Source of the DNA: Mycobacteroides saopaulense
GTDB taxonomy: Bacteria > Actinomycetota > Actinomycetes > Mycobacteriales > Mycobacteriaceae
Direction: 5' to 3'
Assembly: GCF_001456355.1 (NCBI RefSeq)
Contig: NZ_CP010271.1
Span: forward strand, 3,720,001-3,784,000
Length of the DNA: 64,000 nucleotides
Part shown: positions 9,441 to 17,957 of the stretch, one piece after another
Position numbering within the stretch: position 1 is the stretch's first letter
Layout: each line of letters begins with the position of its first letter
Made by a program: the position numbers and the translations under genes
Notes under the pieces: model-generated
Database searches by the model: none
What the model was told of the DNA's origin: nothing
What the model saw: the letters and a program-made list of their open reading frames with translations, nothing else

Positions 9441-11618
9441 CTAGCGGAAGGTCCTCAGCCGCAGGCTGTTCAGCACCACGAAGACCGACGACATCGCCAT
9501 CGCCGCACCCGCGATCATCGGGTTGAGCAGACCTAGCGCGGCCAATGGGATGGCGGCGGTGTTGTAGGCGAACGCCCAGAACAGGTTTGCCTTGATGGTG
9601 CCAAGTGTCTTGCGCGATAGCCGCAGAGCCGTCGGCACGGTGGTGAGGTCACCACGCACCAGGGTCAGGTCGCTGGCCTCGATGGCGGCATCGGTACCGG
9701 TACCCATGGCCATCCCGATATCGGCGGTGGCCAGTGCGGCGGAGTCATTGACACCGTCGCCGACCATGGCAACCTTCTTGCCCTCGGCCTGCAGACGCTT
9801 GACGACATCCGCCTTCTCCGTGGGTTTGACACCGGCGATGACATCGCCCGCGGCGATACCGACTTCCTCGGCGACGCGCGCGGCCACCTCGGCGTTGTCG
9901 CCGGTCAGCAGTACCGGGGTGATGCCCATGACCTTGAGCTCGTCGATGGCCTGCCGGCTCGACGGCTTCACCGTGTCGGCCACCTCGACCTCGCCGCGGC
10001 GCAGTCCGCCCCAGGCGACCGCGGCGGTGGTGTTCTTGCCGGGGATGGCCTCGATCGAAACCTCTTGGCCGTCCACGACGCCGGTGACGCCGATACCCGG
10101 CTCGTTGCGGAAGCCGGTGACCGGCGACAGCGTCAACCCGGCCGCCCGCGCCGATTCCACGATTGCCTTGGCAACCGGATGTTCCGAAGCCGCCTCTACG
10201 GAGGCAGCGATGCGCAGGATCTCGTCGGCGTCCGCGACGCCCGAGCCGATGCTGCGCCGCACGGCCACCACGCTCATCGCGCCGGTGGTCACGGTGCCGG
10301 TCTTGTCGAGGACCACGGTGTCGATGTCCTTGACGTTCTCCAGCACCTCGGGCCCCTTGATCAAGACACCCAGCTGCGCACCGCGCCCGGTGCCCACCAG
10401 GATCGCCGTGGGCGTTGCCAATCCCAGCGCACACGGGCACGCGATGATCAGCACGGCGACGGCCGCGGTGAACCCCGACGCGAGCGGGTAGCCCTGGGCC
10501 ACCCAGGCGACAAACGTGAATGCCGCGATGACGAGCACAACGGGGACGAACACCGATGACACCCGGTCCGCGAGTCGCTGCACCTGGGCCTTGCCGGTCT
10601 GCGCGTCGGACACCAGCTGCGCCATTCGGGCCAGCTGCGTATCGGCACCCACCTTGTTCGCGCGCACCACGATCCGCCCATGGGTGTTGACGTAACCGCC
10701 CACCACCGGGTCTCCCGCGCCGACCTCGACAGGCACGGACTCACCCGTCATGGTGGAGGTGTCCAAGGCCGAGTGGCCGTCGACCACCACACCGTCGGTA
10801 GCGATCCGCTCCCCCGGCCGCACCACGAATTCGTCACCCACGACCAGCTGGTCCACGGGGATTCGCGCCTCATGCCCACCGCGCAACACCGCCACGTCCT
10901 TGGCGCCCAGGGACAGCAGCGCGCGCAGCGCCGAGCCCGCGGACCGCTTGGCGCGCGACTCCGCGAACCTCCCGGCCAACAGGAACACGGTGACGGCCGC
11001 GACCACCTCAAAGTAGACGTGGACGTCCCCATGGGTGTGCCCGGCGCTGGCAAACAGCACCCACAGCGACCACACGTATGCGGCGATGGTGCCCAGAGAG
11101 ACGAGGGTGTCCATCGTCGAAGCCCCGTGGCGTGCGTTGACGAGAGCGGCACGATGGAACGGGTAGCCGCCCCACACCAGGATGGGTGTGGTCAACGCCG
11201 CGACGACGATCTCCCAACCGGTGAAATGCCAAGGCATCACCATCGAGATGGCCACCACCGGAATTGCCAGGAGCAGCGAACCGATGAGCCGCACCTTGAG
11301 CTGACCGTCGGGCACGTCGTGGTTCATGTGATCCTGCGGATCCGAACCGTCATGCTCGTGGCGGGCCGGCTGGCCGCGATGTTGTGACCCGCCGATCACC
11401 TGGGCTTGGTAGCCCACCGATTCGACGGCCTTGACGAGATCCTCATCGGAGATCGAACCGTCGTGCTCGACGCGGGCGCTTTCCAGTGCCAGGTTCACGC
11501 GCGCCGTCACACCCTCGAGTCTGTTGAGCCCCTTCTCCACACGGGACGCACACGAGGCACACGTCATGCCATGCAGCCGCAGATCAGTGGTCTCCATGCC
11601 CGTGTCAGTGAACTCCAT
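9441..11618 (-). CDS. Copper-translocating P1B-type ATPase
   Basis: Heavy-metal P-type ATPase that pumps Cu(I) out of the cytoplasm. The 725-aa protein has an N-terminal HMA domain with G-M-T-C-A-S-C (cysteines 20 and 23), a His-rich linker near residues 80-105, eight predicted helices, T-G-E-S in the actuator domain, C-P-C at 394-396 in the transport helix (Cu/Ag class), phosphorylation site D438 in D-K-T-G-T, and G-D-G-V-N-D-S near the hinge. A second ATG is at 11597. A CsoR-like palindrome lies 10 bases before the first ATG. No csoR or copper-chaperone gene is adjacent, so the regulator must be elsewhere. Confidence 0.95.
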   Translation of the reverse strand: MEFTDTGMETTDLRLHGMTCASCASRVEKGLNRLEGVTARVNLALESARVEHDGSISDEDLVKAVESVGYQAQVIGGSQHRGQPARHEHDGSDPQDHMNHDVPDGQLKVRLIGSLLLAIPVVAISMVMPWHFTGWEIVVAALTTPILVWGGYPFHRAALVNARHGASTMDTLVSLGTIAAYVWSLWVLFASAGHTHGDVHVYFEVVAAVTVFLLAGRFAESRAKRSAGSALRALLSLGAKDVAVLRGGHEARIPVDQLVVGDEFVVRPGERIATDGVVVDGHSALDTSTMTGESVPVEVGAGDPVVGGYVNTHGRIVVRANKVGADTQLARMAQLVSDAQTGKAQVQRLADRVSSVFVPVVLVIAAFTFVAWVAQGYPLASGFTAAVAVLIIACPCALGLATPTAILVGTGRGAQLGVLIKGPEVLENVKDIDTVVLDKTGTVTTGAMSVVAVRRSIGSGVADADEILRIAASVEAASEHPVAKAIVESARAAGLTLSPVTGFRNEPGIGVTGVVDGQEVSIEAIPGKNTTAAVAWGGLRRGEVEVADTVKPSSRQAIDELKVMGITPVLLTGDNAEVAARVAEEVGIAAGDVIAGVKPTEKADVVKRLQAEGKKVAMVGDGVNDSAALATADIGMAMGTGTDAAIEASDLTLVRGDLTTVPTALRLSRKTLGTIKANLFWAFAYNTAAIPLAALGLLNPMIAGAAMAMSSVFVVLNSLRLRTFR

Positions 11619-11627
11619 GCCCCAACA

Positions 11628-11643
11628 ATACCCCTAGGGGGTA
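11628..11643. promoter_or_regulatory. CsoR-type copper operator candidate
   Basis: The sequence ATACCCCTAGGGGGTA contains the perfect palindrome CCCCTAGGGG (11631-11640) flanked by TA on both sides. It matches the TACCC-GGGTA pattern bound by actinobacterial CsoR copper repressors and lies 10 bases upstream of the copper ATPase start, where bound repressor would block transcription or initiation. Confidence 0.65.
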
Positions 11644-11665
11644 CCAAATAACAGGGTGACCTGCG

Positions 11666-12424
11666 CTACAGACCGCGCCTGGCCACGACGATCTGCAACG
11701 GCATTGGCAGCTGAACCCTGGCGCGGAGTTCGACGACGATCGACGGGTCCGCATGGGCAGCAAGGCTACGCAACGCCTTCGGACCATAGGCACGCAACTG
11801 ACTGATGGCGCCGTCATGAGCCACCGGACGCGCCCACCCCACCGCCGCCGACAGGAGGTACGAGGGCGCCAACAGCGGTGCTGGCAGGCGCAGCAGGTCG
11901 ATGATCAAGAGGGTGCGCCCCACCCGGGTGCCCTCGGCGAACACCTTCGCGGCAAGCGAGGGCGGGAGATGGTGAAACGACAGCGCGAACACCACCAGAT
12001 CGAACGCCCCATCCGGAGCGTCAATAGCCGTCGCATCCATGGCGCGGACGGTCACCCGGGAGTCCGAACCCAGGCCGGACGCGGCGATACCGGCGACAGA
12101 AGAGGGCTCGATGTCCGTCACCGTGACCGAGACATCGGGGCGCAACTTCAGCAGTTCGCGGGACAGGCCACCGTGCGCGGCGCCAAGCTCGAGCACGCGC
12201 GGACTATCGATGCCGACCAGGAAGCAGGCCGCCTGCTGCGCATTCCACCGGTGCAGCCCCTTCTTCTCGCCGAGAAGGTCAAGCGACTCGACGACAGCCT
12301 GTCTCTTGGCGGGAACGTCGTCGCGGTCCAGGTACTCCAGCCGGTCGGTCTGCAGCTTGCGATCCCATAGGCGAGCACCGAATCCAGCGCGCGGCATCAG
12401 GTCGATATCAACGGTTTCGGCCAT
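11666..12424 (-). CDS. Class I SAM-dependent methyltransferase
   Basis: A 252-aa Rossmann-fold methyltransferase of unknown substrate. The glycine-rich SAM loop is V-L-E-L-G-A-A-H-G-G-L-S near residues 103-114, followed by an acidic residue after strand 2 (V-T-D-I-E-P), a D-A-T-A-I-D segment and the post-motif strand D-L-V-V-F-A-L-S-F-H-H-L. I chose the ATG at 12424 over an upstream TTG at 12442, because the TTG falls inside a perfect palindrome that looks like an operator. The C-terminal half has the L-L-I-I-D-L-L-R pattern seen in small-molecule methyltransferases. It converges with no neighbour and follows the copper ATPase operator region. Confidence 0.82.
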   Translation of the reverse strand: MAETVDIDLMPRAGFGARLWDRKLQTDRLEYLDRDDVPAKRQAVVESLDLLGEKKGLHRWNAQQAACFLVGIDSPRVLELGAAHGGLSRELLKLRPDVSVTVTDIEPSSVAGIAASGLGSDSRVTVRAMDATAIDAPDGAFDLVVFALSFHHLPPSLAAKVFAEGTRVGRTLLIIDLLRLPAPLLAPSYLLSAAVGWARPVAHDGAISQLRAYGPKALRSLAAHADPSIVVELRARVQLPMPLQIVVARRGL

Positions 12425-12440
12425 GCCACCAGCGTAGGTC

Positions 12441-12461
12441 AATATCAGGCATCCTGATATT
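12441..12461. promoter_or_regulatory. Perfect inverted repeat upstream of the methyltransferase (operator candidate)
   Basis: AATATCAGG (12441-12449), three spacer bases, then the exact complement CCTGATATT (12453-12461). It lies 16 bases upstream of the methyltransferase ATG and overlaps the stop codon of the preceding small membrane-protein gene. Arm length, AT content and position suit a dimeric repressor. There is no U-tract, so a terminator is less likely. Confidence 0.55.
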
Positions 12462-12732
12462 AGAATGAGCTATGAATCGCCTGGCCTGCCTCGCGCCGTG
12501 CCCGGACACCGCGTGATATCGCCATGACCAGGAATACGCCGGCCACCGCGGTGAGCGCGAGCGCCCGGGCCACGCAGGCACCGTCCAGCGCGGTGAAGTA
12601 CAGCGTGGGCTCCCCCTTCGCGACCGGCGCGACCTCGGTGGGCACGCGGGCCGCCACCGCCGCCCAGACGGCGAGCGCGGCCGCCACCGCCGCGACGGCC
12701 AGATCCACCGCTACTCGTTTCCCGAACTTCAC
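12460..12732 (-). CDS. Small two-helix membrane protein (Rv0514-like)
   Basis: About 90 residues with one hydrophobic helix near residues 7-30 and a second near 55-75, ending in a basic tail. No catalytic motif is visible. By position and size it corresponds to Rv0514. Two adjacent GTG codons (12735 and 12732) can start it; 12732 gives a four-base GTGA overlap with the preceding gene, the usual coupling in this region. Function unknown; the product probably works with the two membrane proteins encoded just upstream. Confidence 0.7.
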   Translation of the reverse strand: MKFGKRVAVDLAVAAVAAALAVWAAVAARVPTEVAPVAKGEPTLYFTALDGACVARALALTAVAGVFLVMAISRGVRARREAGQAIHSSF

Positions 12733-13247
12733 CACTGCTCACTCTCGATATCGATTTCCGGATCCTCCCCCAGATCCATGCCTGCCGGCGGTGCGGGCAC
12801 CAACGTCGCGAGCGCCGTCCGCAGCTCCTGGTGCTTCTTGGCCCATGCCTGCGCCCGACGCCCTCCCGTCAGCCGCAGACCGACGGGTTTACGCCCCTTG
12901 GGCACACCCGTCAGCTCACCCAGCGGACGAGACTCCTCCCACACGTGGCGGTCGTCCTCGGGATACAGCCACTTGATCTGGCTGACCGCCAGGGTCTCGC
13001 CGCCCTGACGGAGCTCGGTGGGCGTCAGCTCCACGGTGGCGTGCACCCGCGCGGCGTATATCTGCAGCGATATGAAGAACGCGACGATGGCCGCGGTGAT
13101 CAGCGGCATGACCAGGCTGTAACCCCCCTTGCCCCATACCTGCAGGCCGAACATGATCAGCCCGGCGAGCGGACCGAGTAGCAGCCACCGCCATCGACCA
13201 CCGGGCTCGTAGAACAGGCGCGGTTCACCGTTCGGCACGTCAGCCAT
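12729..13247 (-). CDS. Conserved membrane protein (Rv0513-like)
   Basis: A 172-aa protein with two close hydrophobic helices at about residues 20-38 and 45-63, followed by a soluble domain of about 100 residues with V-E-L-T-P-T-E-L-R-Q-G-G-E and W-L-Y-P-E-D-D, which resembles a PH-like membrane-associated fold. The C-terminus is acidic. The frame is open to 13298, but the ATG at 13247 overlaps the upstream gene's stop and fits the operon. It sits between two other small membrane genes downstream of hemB, the order of Rv0512-Rv0514. The precise role is unknown. Confidence 0.78.
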   Translation of the reverse strand: MADVPNGEPRLFYEPGGRWRWLLLGPLAGLIMFGLQVWGKGGYSLVMPLITAAIVAFFISLQIYAARVHATVELTPTELRQGGETLAVSQIKWLYPEDDRHVWEESRPLGELTGVPKGRKPVGLRLTGGRRAQAWAKKHQELRTALATLVPAPPAGMDLGEDPEIDIESEQW

Positions 13248-13677
13248 GGTCGCCCCCGTCGAACCAGTCCTGCGCGGAGGGCCTGATGACCAGCACATTG
13301 GCCACGATCAGCGCCAACGCCGCGATGAGCAGCAGCGGCCCCACCGAACCGGAGGTTGCCATGGCGATGGCACCGAGGACCGAGACCAACGACAGCGCGA
13401 TCAACGCCCGGCGATAGCGCTTGTCTCCCTGCCGGGTGCGCCGCGCCAGAAAGGCGATGCCGACGGCCAACAGGATGCACAGCACACCCCACGCCCGGAA
13501 GTAGGTGACGAGATTTCGTACGTACTCGTCGCTCAGCTCAGGCTTCGCGGCGGCTCGCACCGCGTCATAACGCTGGGTCACTCCGGCCACTCCGTTGAGG
13601 AAGAGGGCCGCTGCCGCGACCACCCAGAACCAGAACGCCACATCGACAATGCGCGGGCGCGGTTGTTCGGGAGTCAT
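13240..13677 (-). CDS. Conserved four-helix membrane protein
   Basis: A 145-aa protein with hydrophobic segments near residues 10-30, 62-80, 88-107 and 112-130, and a short extracytoplasmic or cytoplasmic loop after the first helix. No motif points to a function. The ATG at 13677 is clear. Its stop overlaps the next gene by eight bases, so both are translated from one transcript. It is part of the four-gene small membrane block following the haem genes; the block may support envelope or haem enzymes, but that is only inference from position. Confidence 0.72.
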   Translation of the reverse strand: MTPEQPRPRIVDVAFWFWVVAAAALFLNGVAGVTQRYDAVRAAAKPELSDEYVRNLVTYFRAWGVLCILLAVGIAFLARRTRQGDKRYRRALIALSLVSVLGAIAMATSGSVGPLLLIAALALIVANVLVIRPSAQDWFDGGDHG

Positions 13678-13714
13678 TCGGGCGCCTTCGTCATTCGGGC
13701 AGCGTATCGGGGCG

Positions 13715-14191
13715 CTAGCGCTGCCTCGTCAGGTACGCGGTGGAGTCCTCGCGATGCAGTAGGAACAGGCCGCCACAGATCAGGACGGACGCGGTGATAC
13801 CCGAGAGCGCCTGCACAATCGCCGGAACGCCCTCCAGGTCGATCAGCCGCGTCGCGGTGAACACCACCGACCCCACCGCGCCACCGGTCAGGAAGGTCCG
13901 GGCCAGCCGATACCCGGCGCGCATCAGGAATATCCCGGTGACGACGAGCGCTCCAACCACCACGACGATGAACCCGTTGAAGGCGTACACCGTCCACAGT
14001 GGAGCCGCCTTGCGCACCTCCGGGTCCTGCTGCCATTGGCCGACATTGGCGGCGAAATAGCTCACGATCATCAGCGGGAGCGAGGCCAGCCAGAGCCAAC
14101 AGCCGGTGTCGATGTCGTCGGGCCGCGGCTTGGCCGGACCGCTCGGAGGTTGTCCAGCCAATCCGCCGGGATGGTGCGGATCGGGATACAT
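13715..14191 (-). CDS. Conserved membrane protein with Pro-rich N-terminus
   Basis: A 158-aa product: the first 30 residues are rich in Pro, Gly and His and probably cytoplasmic, then four hydrophobic helices near residues 33-50, 73-95, 108-125 and 133-150. The frame is open to 14245, but the ATG at 14191 is preferred because upstream codons encode no recognisable domain. It lies 37 bases upstream of the next membrane gene and about 100 bases downstream of hemB, all leftward. No enzymatic motif seen. Confidence 0.7.
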   Translation of the reverse strand: MYPDPHHPGGLAGQPPSGPAKPRPDDIDTGCWLWLASLPLMIVSYFAANVGQWQQDPEVRKAAPLWTVYAFNGFIVVVVGALVVTGIFLMRAGYRLARTFLTGGAVGSVVFTATRLIDLEGVPAIVQALSGITASVLICGGLFLLHREDSTAYLTRQR

Positions 14192-14292
14192 CACTCGACC
14201 ACGGTAGTGGAGAACCGCACGACCGTGCTCCGCCAGCTTGATCATCCGCGGACGAAGTGGACAAAATCGCAGCTAGACGCGGCTCGGTAGGC

Positions 14293-15276
14293 CTAACCGG
14301 CGAGCCAGCCCGCCGCATCCGCGGCCCAGTAGGTCAGCACGATGTCGGCCCCCGCGCGCCTGATGGAGGTCAGCGTCTCCAACGCCATGGCCTGCAAGTC
14401 GATCCAATTATTCTGTGCCGCAGCACAAATCATCGCGTACTCGCCCGAGACCTGATATGCCGCTACCGGCACCGGCGACACATCGGCGACCCGCCGCAGC
14501 ACATCGAGGTAGGCCATCGCCGGTTTCACCATGACGATGTCGGCGCCCTCCTCGACGTCAAGTTCTGCCTCACGCAAGGCTTCCCGACCGTTGGCGACGT
14601 CCTGCTGATAGGTGCGACGATCGCCGCGCAGTGAGGAGCCCACCGCCTCGCGGAACGGACCATAGAACGCCGAGGCGTACTTGGCCGCATACGCCAGGAT
14701 GATCACATCGGTATGCCCGGCAGCGTCCAGTCCGTCGCGGATGGCCGCCACCTGGCCGTCCATCATGCCGCTGGGCCCCACCACATGGGCCCCCGAATTC
14801 GCCTGCGCCACGGCCATGTCCACGTACCGCGTGAGCGTCGCGTCGTTGTCCACCCGGCCGGAGGCATCCAGCACCCCGCAGTGACCGTGATCGGTGAACT
14901 CGTCGAGGCAGGTATCGGCCATCAGCACCGTGGCATCACCGAGATCTGCCGACAGCGTCGACAACGCGCGGTTGAGGATGCCCTCGGGCGCCAGGCCGGC
15001 ACTTCCGGTTGCGTCCTTGTCCTTCTCCTGCGGCACGCCGAACAGCATCAGACCACCCACACCGGCCTTCACCGCGTCCTCGGCGGCCCTACGCAGGGAT
15101 TCGACGCTGTGCTGCACCACGCCGGGCAGCGAAGAAATCGGCTTGGGCTCCGATATCCCGTCCGCCACGAACATCGGCAGCACCAATTGTCGTGGCGCCA
15201 GCGTGGTCTCGGCCACCAACCGGCGGATGGCCGGGGTGGTCCTGAGCCGGCGGGGCCGCTGGCTTGGAAAAGGCAC
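14293..15276 (-). CDS. hemB: Delta-aminolevulinic acid dehydratase (porphobilinogen synthase)
   Basis: Condenses two 5-aminolevulinate molecules to porphobilinogen. The 327-aa protein has both Schiff-base lysine regions: A-Y-A-A-K-Y-A-S-A-F-Y-G-P-F near residue 200 and V-M-V-K-P-A-M-A-Y near 250. The metal region near D-T-C-L-D-E-F-T-D-H-G-H-C-G contains the cysteines of zinc-type enzymes. Start is GTG at 15276, only 14 bases after the hemD stop. It is the last gene of the leftward hemA-hemC-hemD-hemB operon, equivalent to Rv0512. Confidence 0.96.
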   Translation of the reverse strand: MPFPSQRPRRLRTTPAIRRLVAETTLAPRQLVLPMFVADGISEPKPISSLPGVVQHSVESLRRAAEDAVKAGVGGLMLFGVPQEKDKDATGSAGLAPEGILNRALSTLSADLGDATVLMADTCLDEFTDHGHCGVLDASGRVDNDATLTRYVDMAVAQANSGAHVVGPSGMMDGQVAAIRDGLDAAGHTDVIILAYAAKYASAFYGPFREAVGSSLRGDRRTYQQDVANGREALREAELDVEEGADIVMVKPAMAYLDVLRRVADVSPVPVAAYQVSGEYAMICAAAQNNWIDLQAMALETLTSIRRAGADIVLTYWAADAAGWLAG

Positions 15277-15290
15277 AGTAAAGGCCTCCG

Positions 15291-16931
15291 CTATCTCCGT
15301 CGACTCTTCTTACGCGGCGGTGGCAGCGCGCCCTCGGTACGCAGCCTGGCGGCGTGCTCGGCGAGCGCCTCGACCAGCGGTCCGACGGCCGCGGTCTCCG
15401 GCTGGACGTCCACCCGCAGCCCGAATTCGATCGCGGTCTCGGCGGTCTTCGGTCCGATGCAGGCCACGATGGTGCGTGCATGCGGCTTACCGGCGATACC
15501 CACCAGGTTGCGAACCGTCGAGCTCGAGGTGAAGCACACGGCGTCGAAGCCACCGGTCTTGATCATCTCGCGGGTCTGCGCGGCCGGCGGTGCCGCACGC
15601 ACGGTGCGGTAGGCGGTCACGTCGTCTATTTCCCAGCCACGCTCACGCAGGCCCTCGGCGAGAGTCTCGGTCGCGATGTCGGCACGAGGCAGCAGCACCC
15701 GGTTCACCGGATCGAAAACGTCGTCATAGGGCGGGAATTCGTCCAGCAAGCCCAGCGAAGACTGCTCTCCTTCGGGCACCAGCTCGGGATTGATACCGAA
15801 GGCGCGCACCTTGTCGGCGGTGGCCTGTCCCACGCATGCGATCTTCACACCGGAGAAGGCGCGGGCGTCCAGGCCGAACTCGGCGAACTTCTCCCACACC
15901 GCACGCACCGCGTTGGTGGAGGTGAAGACCACCCACTGGTACCGGCCATCGACCAGACCCTTGACGGCCCTTTCCATTTGGGCGGGGCTGCGCGGCGGTT
16001 CCACGGCGATGGTGGGCACCTCGACCGGCAGAGCTCCGTATCCGACCAGCTTCTCGCTCATCTCGCCGGCCTGATCCTTGGTGCGCGGCACCAGCACGGT
16101 CCAGCCGTACAGCGCGCGGCTCTCCCACCAATTCAGCTTGGAGCGGCCACCGACCACGCGGCCGATCGTCAACACCAGGGCACCGGTCATCGGGCCGTGC
16201 GGGTCATTGGCATCCACCGGAACGCCGTCGATGAGCGACCCCAGCGTGGTCTCCGCGGTGCGCTGCGCGCAGGTGGTGCCCTGCGCGGTAACCGCCACCA
16301 GGGTCTGGTCGGCCAGACCATGCTCGATGAGCGCCTTGGCGGCATCGGGCACATGCGTCGGAGTGGCATGCAGGATCAGCGGGCCGGGAGCGGCGGCCAG
16401 CGCCGCCCAATCCACGTCACCGCGCACATCGGCGACGGTGTGCGCGGAGCCCGGAGGCAGGCCGGCGTAGGCGGGCACCGCGGTGCTCGACGACAGACCG
16501 GGCAGGATCTCGAAGGCCACCTGGGTCCGCGTGACCGCGTGAACCTCGGCGAGCACGGAATCGATCGAGAGCGGATCGCCGGCGACCAGGCGCACGACGT
16601 CCACACCGTTGCGGGCCTCGGCGACCAGAGTCTTGGCGACATCGGCAGGATCGCCCAGCGCCGGGCGGATGTCGATGGTCAGCGGCGGCTCGGCGGCGAC
16701 CTGGCTGTCACCCGAAGCGGGCGCATCGTCACCGGTCACGGGTTTGACGGGCGCGGGAATCTCGACCGCGGATCCGACGAGGTCAAGCACCGCCTGCGGC
16801 ACGTCGGGATCGGTGAACGCGACCGTGGCACCTGTGAGCACCGCGCGCGCCCGGACCGTCAACAGACCGGGGTCTCCCGGACCGGAACCAACGAACAGGA
16901 TGCGCCCTGGCTTCTTGCGCCCTCGGGTCAC
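15291..16931 (-). CDS. hemD: Uroporphyrinogen-III synthase with fused SUMT-like N-terminal domain
   Basis: A 546-aa two-domain protein. Residues 10-260 form a tetrapyrrole methylase (SUMT/CysG-like) domain with the V-G-S-G-P-G-D-P-G-L-L-T motif. Residues 275-530 form the HemD domain that cyclises hydroxymethylbilane to uroporphyrinogen III, with V-F-T-S-T-N-A-V and C-F-T-S-S-S-T-V segments. The C-terminus is a basic tail. The fusion is normal in mycobacteria, where methylase activity of the first domain is uncertain. GTG start at 16931, 31 bases after hemC and 14 bases before hemB. Corresponds to Rv0511. Confidence 0.94.
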   Translation of the reverse strand: MTRGRKKPGRILFVGSGPGDPGLLTVRARAVLTGATVAFTDPDVPQAVLDLVGSAVEIPAPVKPVTGDDAPASGDSQVAAEPPLTIDIRPALGDPADVAKTLVAEARNGVDVVRLVAGDPLSIDSVLAEVHAVTRTQVAFEILPGLSSSTAVPAYAGLPPGSAHTVADVRGDVDWAALAAAPGPLILHATPTHVPDAAKALIEHGLADQTLVAVTAQGTTCAQRTAETTLGSLIDGVPVDANDPHGPMTGALVLTIGRVVGGRSKLNWWESRALYGWTVLVPRTKDQAGEMSEKLVGYGALPVEVPTIAVEPPRSPAQMERAVKGLVDGRYQWVVFTSTNAVRAVWEKFAEFGLDARAFSGVKIACVGQATADKVRAFGINPELVPEGEQSSLGLLDEFPPYDDVFDPVNRVLLPRADIATETLAEGLRERGWEIDDVTAYRTVRAAPPAAQTREMIKTGGFDAVCFTSSSTVRNLVGIAGKPHARTIVACIGPKTAETAIEFGLRVDVQPETAAVGPLVEALAEHAARLRTEGALPPPRKKSRRR

Positions 16932-16962
16932 TACTGCCTCCCATATCGGCGGTTTGCGCCGC

Positions 16963-17886
16963 CTATTCAGCTGTCATCAGTGCTCGCGCACCGAGATCGA
17001 GCAGCTCCCTCGCGACCGCGAGCCCAAGCTCCGCGGCCCGATCGGGGGTGCCGATCCCAGAGGCCCGAATCACGTCAGATCCGTCCAGCGCCGCCGCACA
17101 TCCGCGCAACGACAGTTCGTCGAAGACGCGGCCTTCCTCATCGATCGACTCGACCACCTCGGCGATCGCGCCGACCGGTGCGGTACAGCCCGCCTCCAGC
17201 TCGGCAAGCAGAGCCCTTTCGGCAGTCACCGCGGCGCGCGTGTCGGTGTGATCGAGTTCCGCCAGCACAGCCACCAGATCGGTGGCCTCACTGCGGCACT
17301 CCACCGCCAGCGCTCCTTGAGCCGGTGCGGGCAACATCTGCACCGGTTCCAGTGTCTCGGTGATGCGGTCCAGACGTCCGATACGGGCCAAACCCGCCCG
17401 GGCGACTACCACAGCATCAAGATCACCGTTGGAGACCCTGCTCAACCTGGTATCCAGGTTGCCTCTTAGGGGGCGAATTTCCAAACCGAGACCCAGTGCT
17501 CTAAGCTGTGCCGCCCGTCGCGGAGACGAGGTACCGATGACGGAACCCGCGGGCAACTCCCCTAGCACCAATCCGTCACGAGCCACCAGAGCATCGCGAT
17601 AGTCTTCACGTGGCGGAATGGCGGGTATGACGAACCGGGGGTCGGCCGCCGTCGGCAAATCCTTGTACGAGTGCACGGCAACATCGACGACATCGTCGGC
17701 GATGGCCTCACGAAGAGCAGCCGTGAAGACCCCCACTCCGATTTGCTCGACAGGTGCTGCCGACTGGTCGCCGGCGGTCGTCACGATTACCAGCTCTGCC
17801 TCGTGCCCTTTCGCGCGAAGCGCGTCCCGAATCACCCCGGCCTGAGTCGTCGCCAACAGGCTGCCGCGGGTACCAATTCGGATCAT
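16963..17886 (-). CDS. hemC: Porphobilinogen deaminase (hydroxymethylbilane synthase)
   Basis: Polymerises four porphobilinogens into hydroxymethylbilane. The 307-aa protein has I-G-T-R-G-S at its N-terminus, V-H-S-Y-K-D-L-P near residues 71-78, G-T-S-S-P-R-R near 118-124, and the dipyrromethane attachment cysteine C234 in E-A-G-C-T-A-P-V-G. The frame is open to 17925, but the ATG at 17886 starts directly before the conserved I-R-I-G-T-R-G. It lies between hemA (71-base gap) and hemD in the leftward operon. Corresponds to Rv0510. Confidence 0.96.
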   Translation of the reverse strand: MIRIGTRGSLLATTQAGVIRDALRAKGHEAELVIVTTAGDQSAAPVEQIGVGVFTAALREAIADDVVDVAVHSYKDLPTAADPRFVIPAIPPREDYRDALVARDGLVLGELPAGSVIGTSSPRRAAQLRALGLGLEIRPLRGNLDTRLSRVSNGDLDAVVVARAGLARIGRLDRITETLEPVQMLPAPAQGALAVECRSEATDLVAVLAELDHTDTRAAVTAERALLAELEAGCTAPVGAIAEVVESIDEEGRVFDELSLRGCAAALDGSDVIRASGIGTPDRAAELGLAVARELLDLGARALMTAE

Positions 17887-17957
17887 GAATGAGCCTCTCG
17901 GGCGATGACGGTCACGGTCGGACAAGCCTCTCGGCGAAGAACATCAACCACGACGCC

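Noticed and set aside
15354..17363. 669-codon rightward open frame
   Set aside because: It is antisense to hemD and hemC, whose products carry full family motifs; long mirror frames are common in high-GC DNA.
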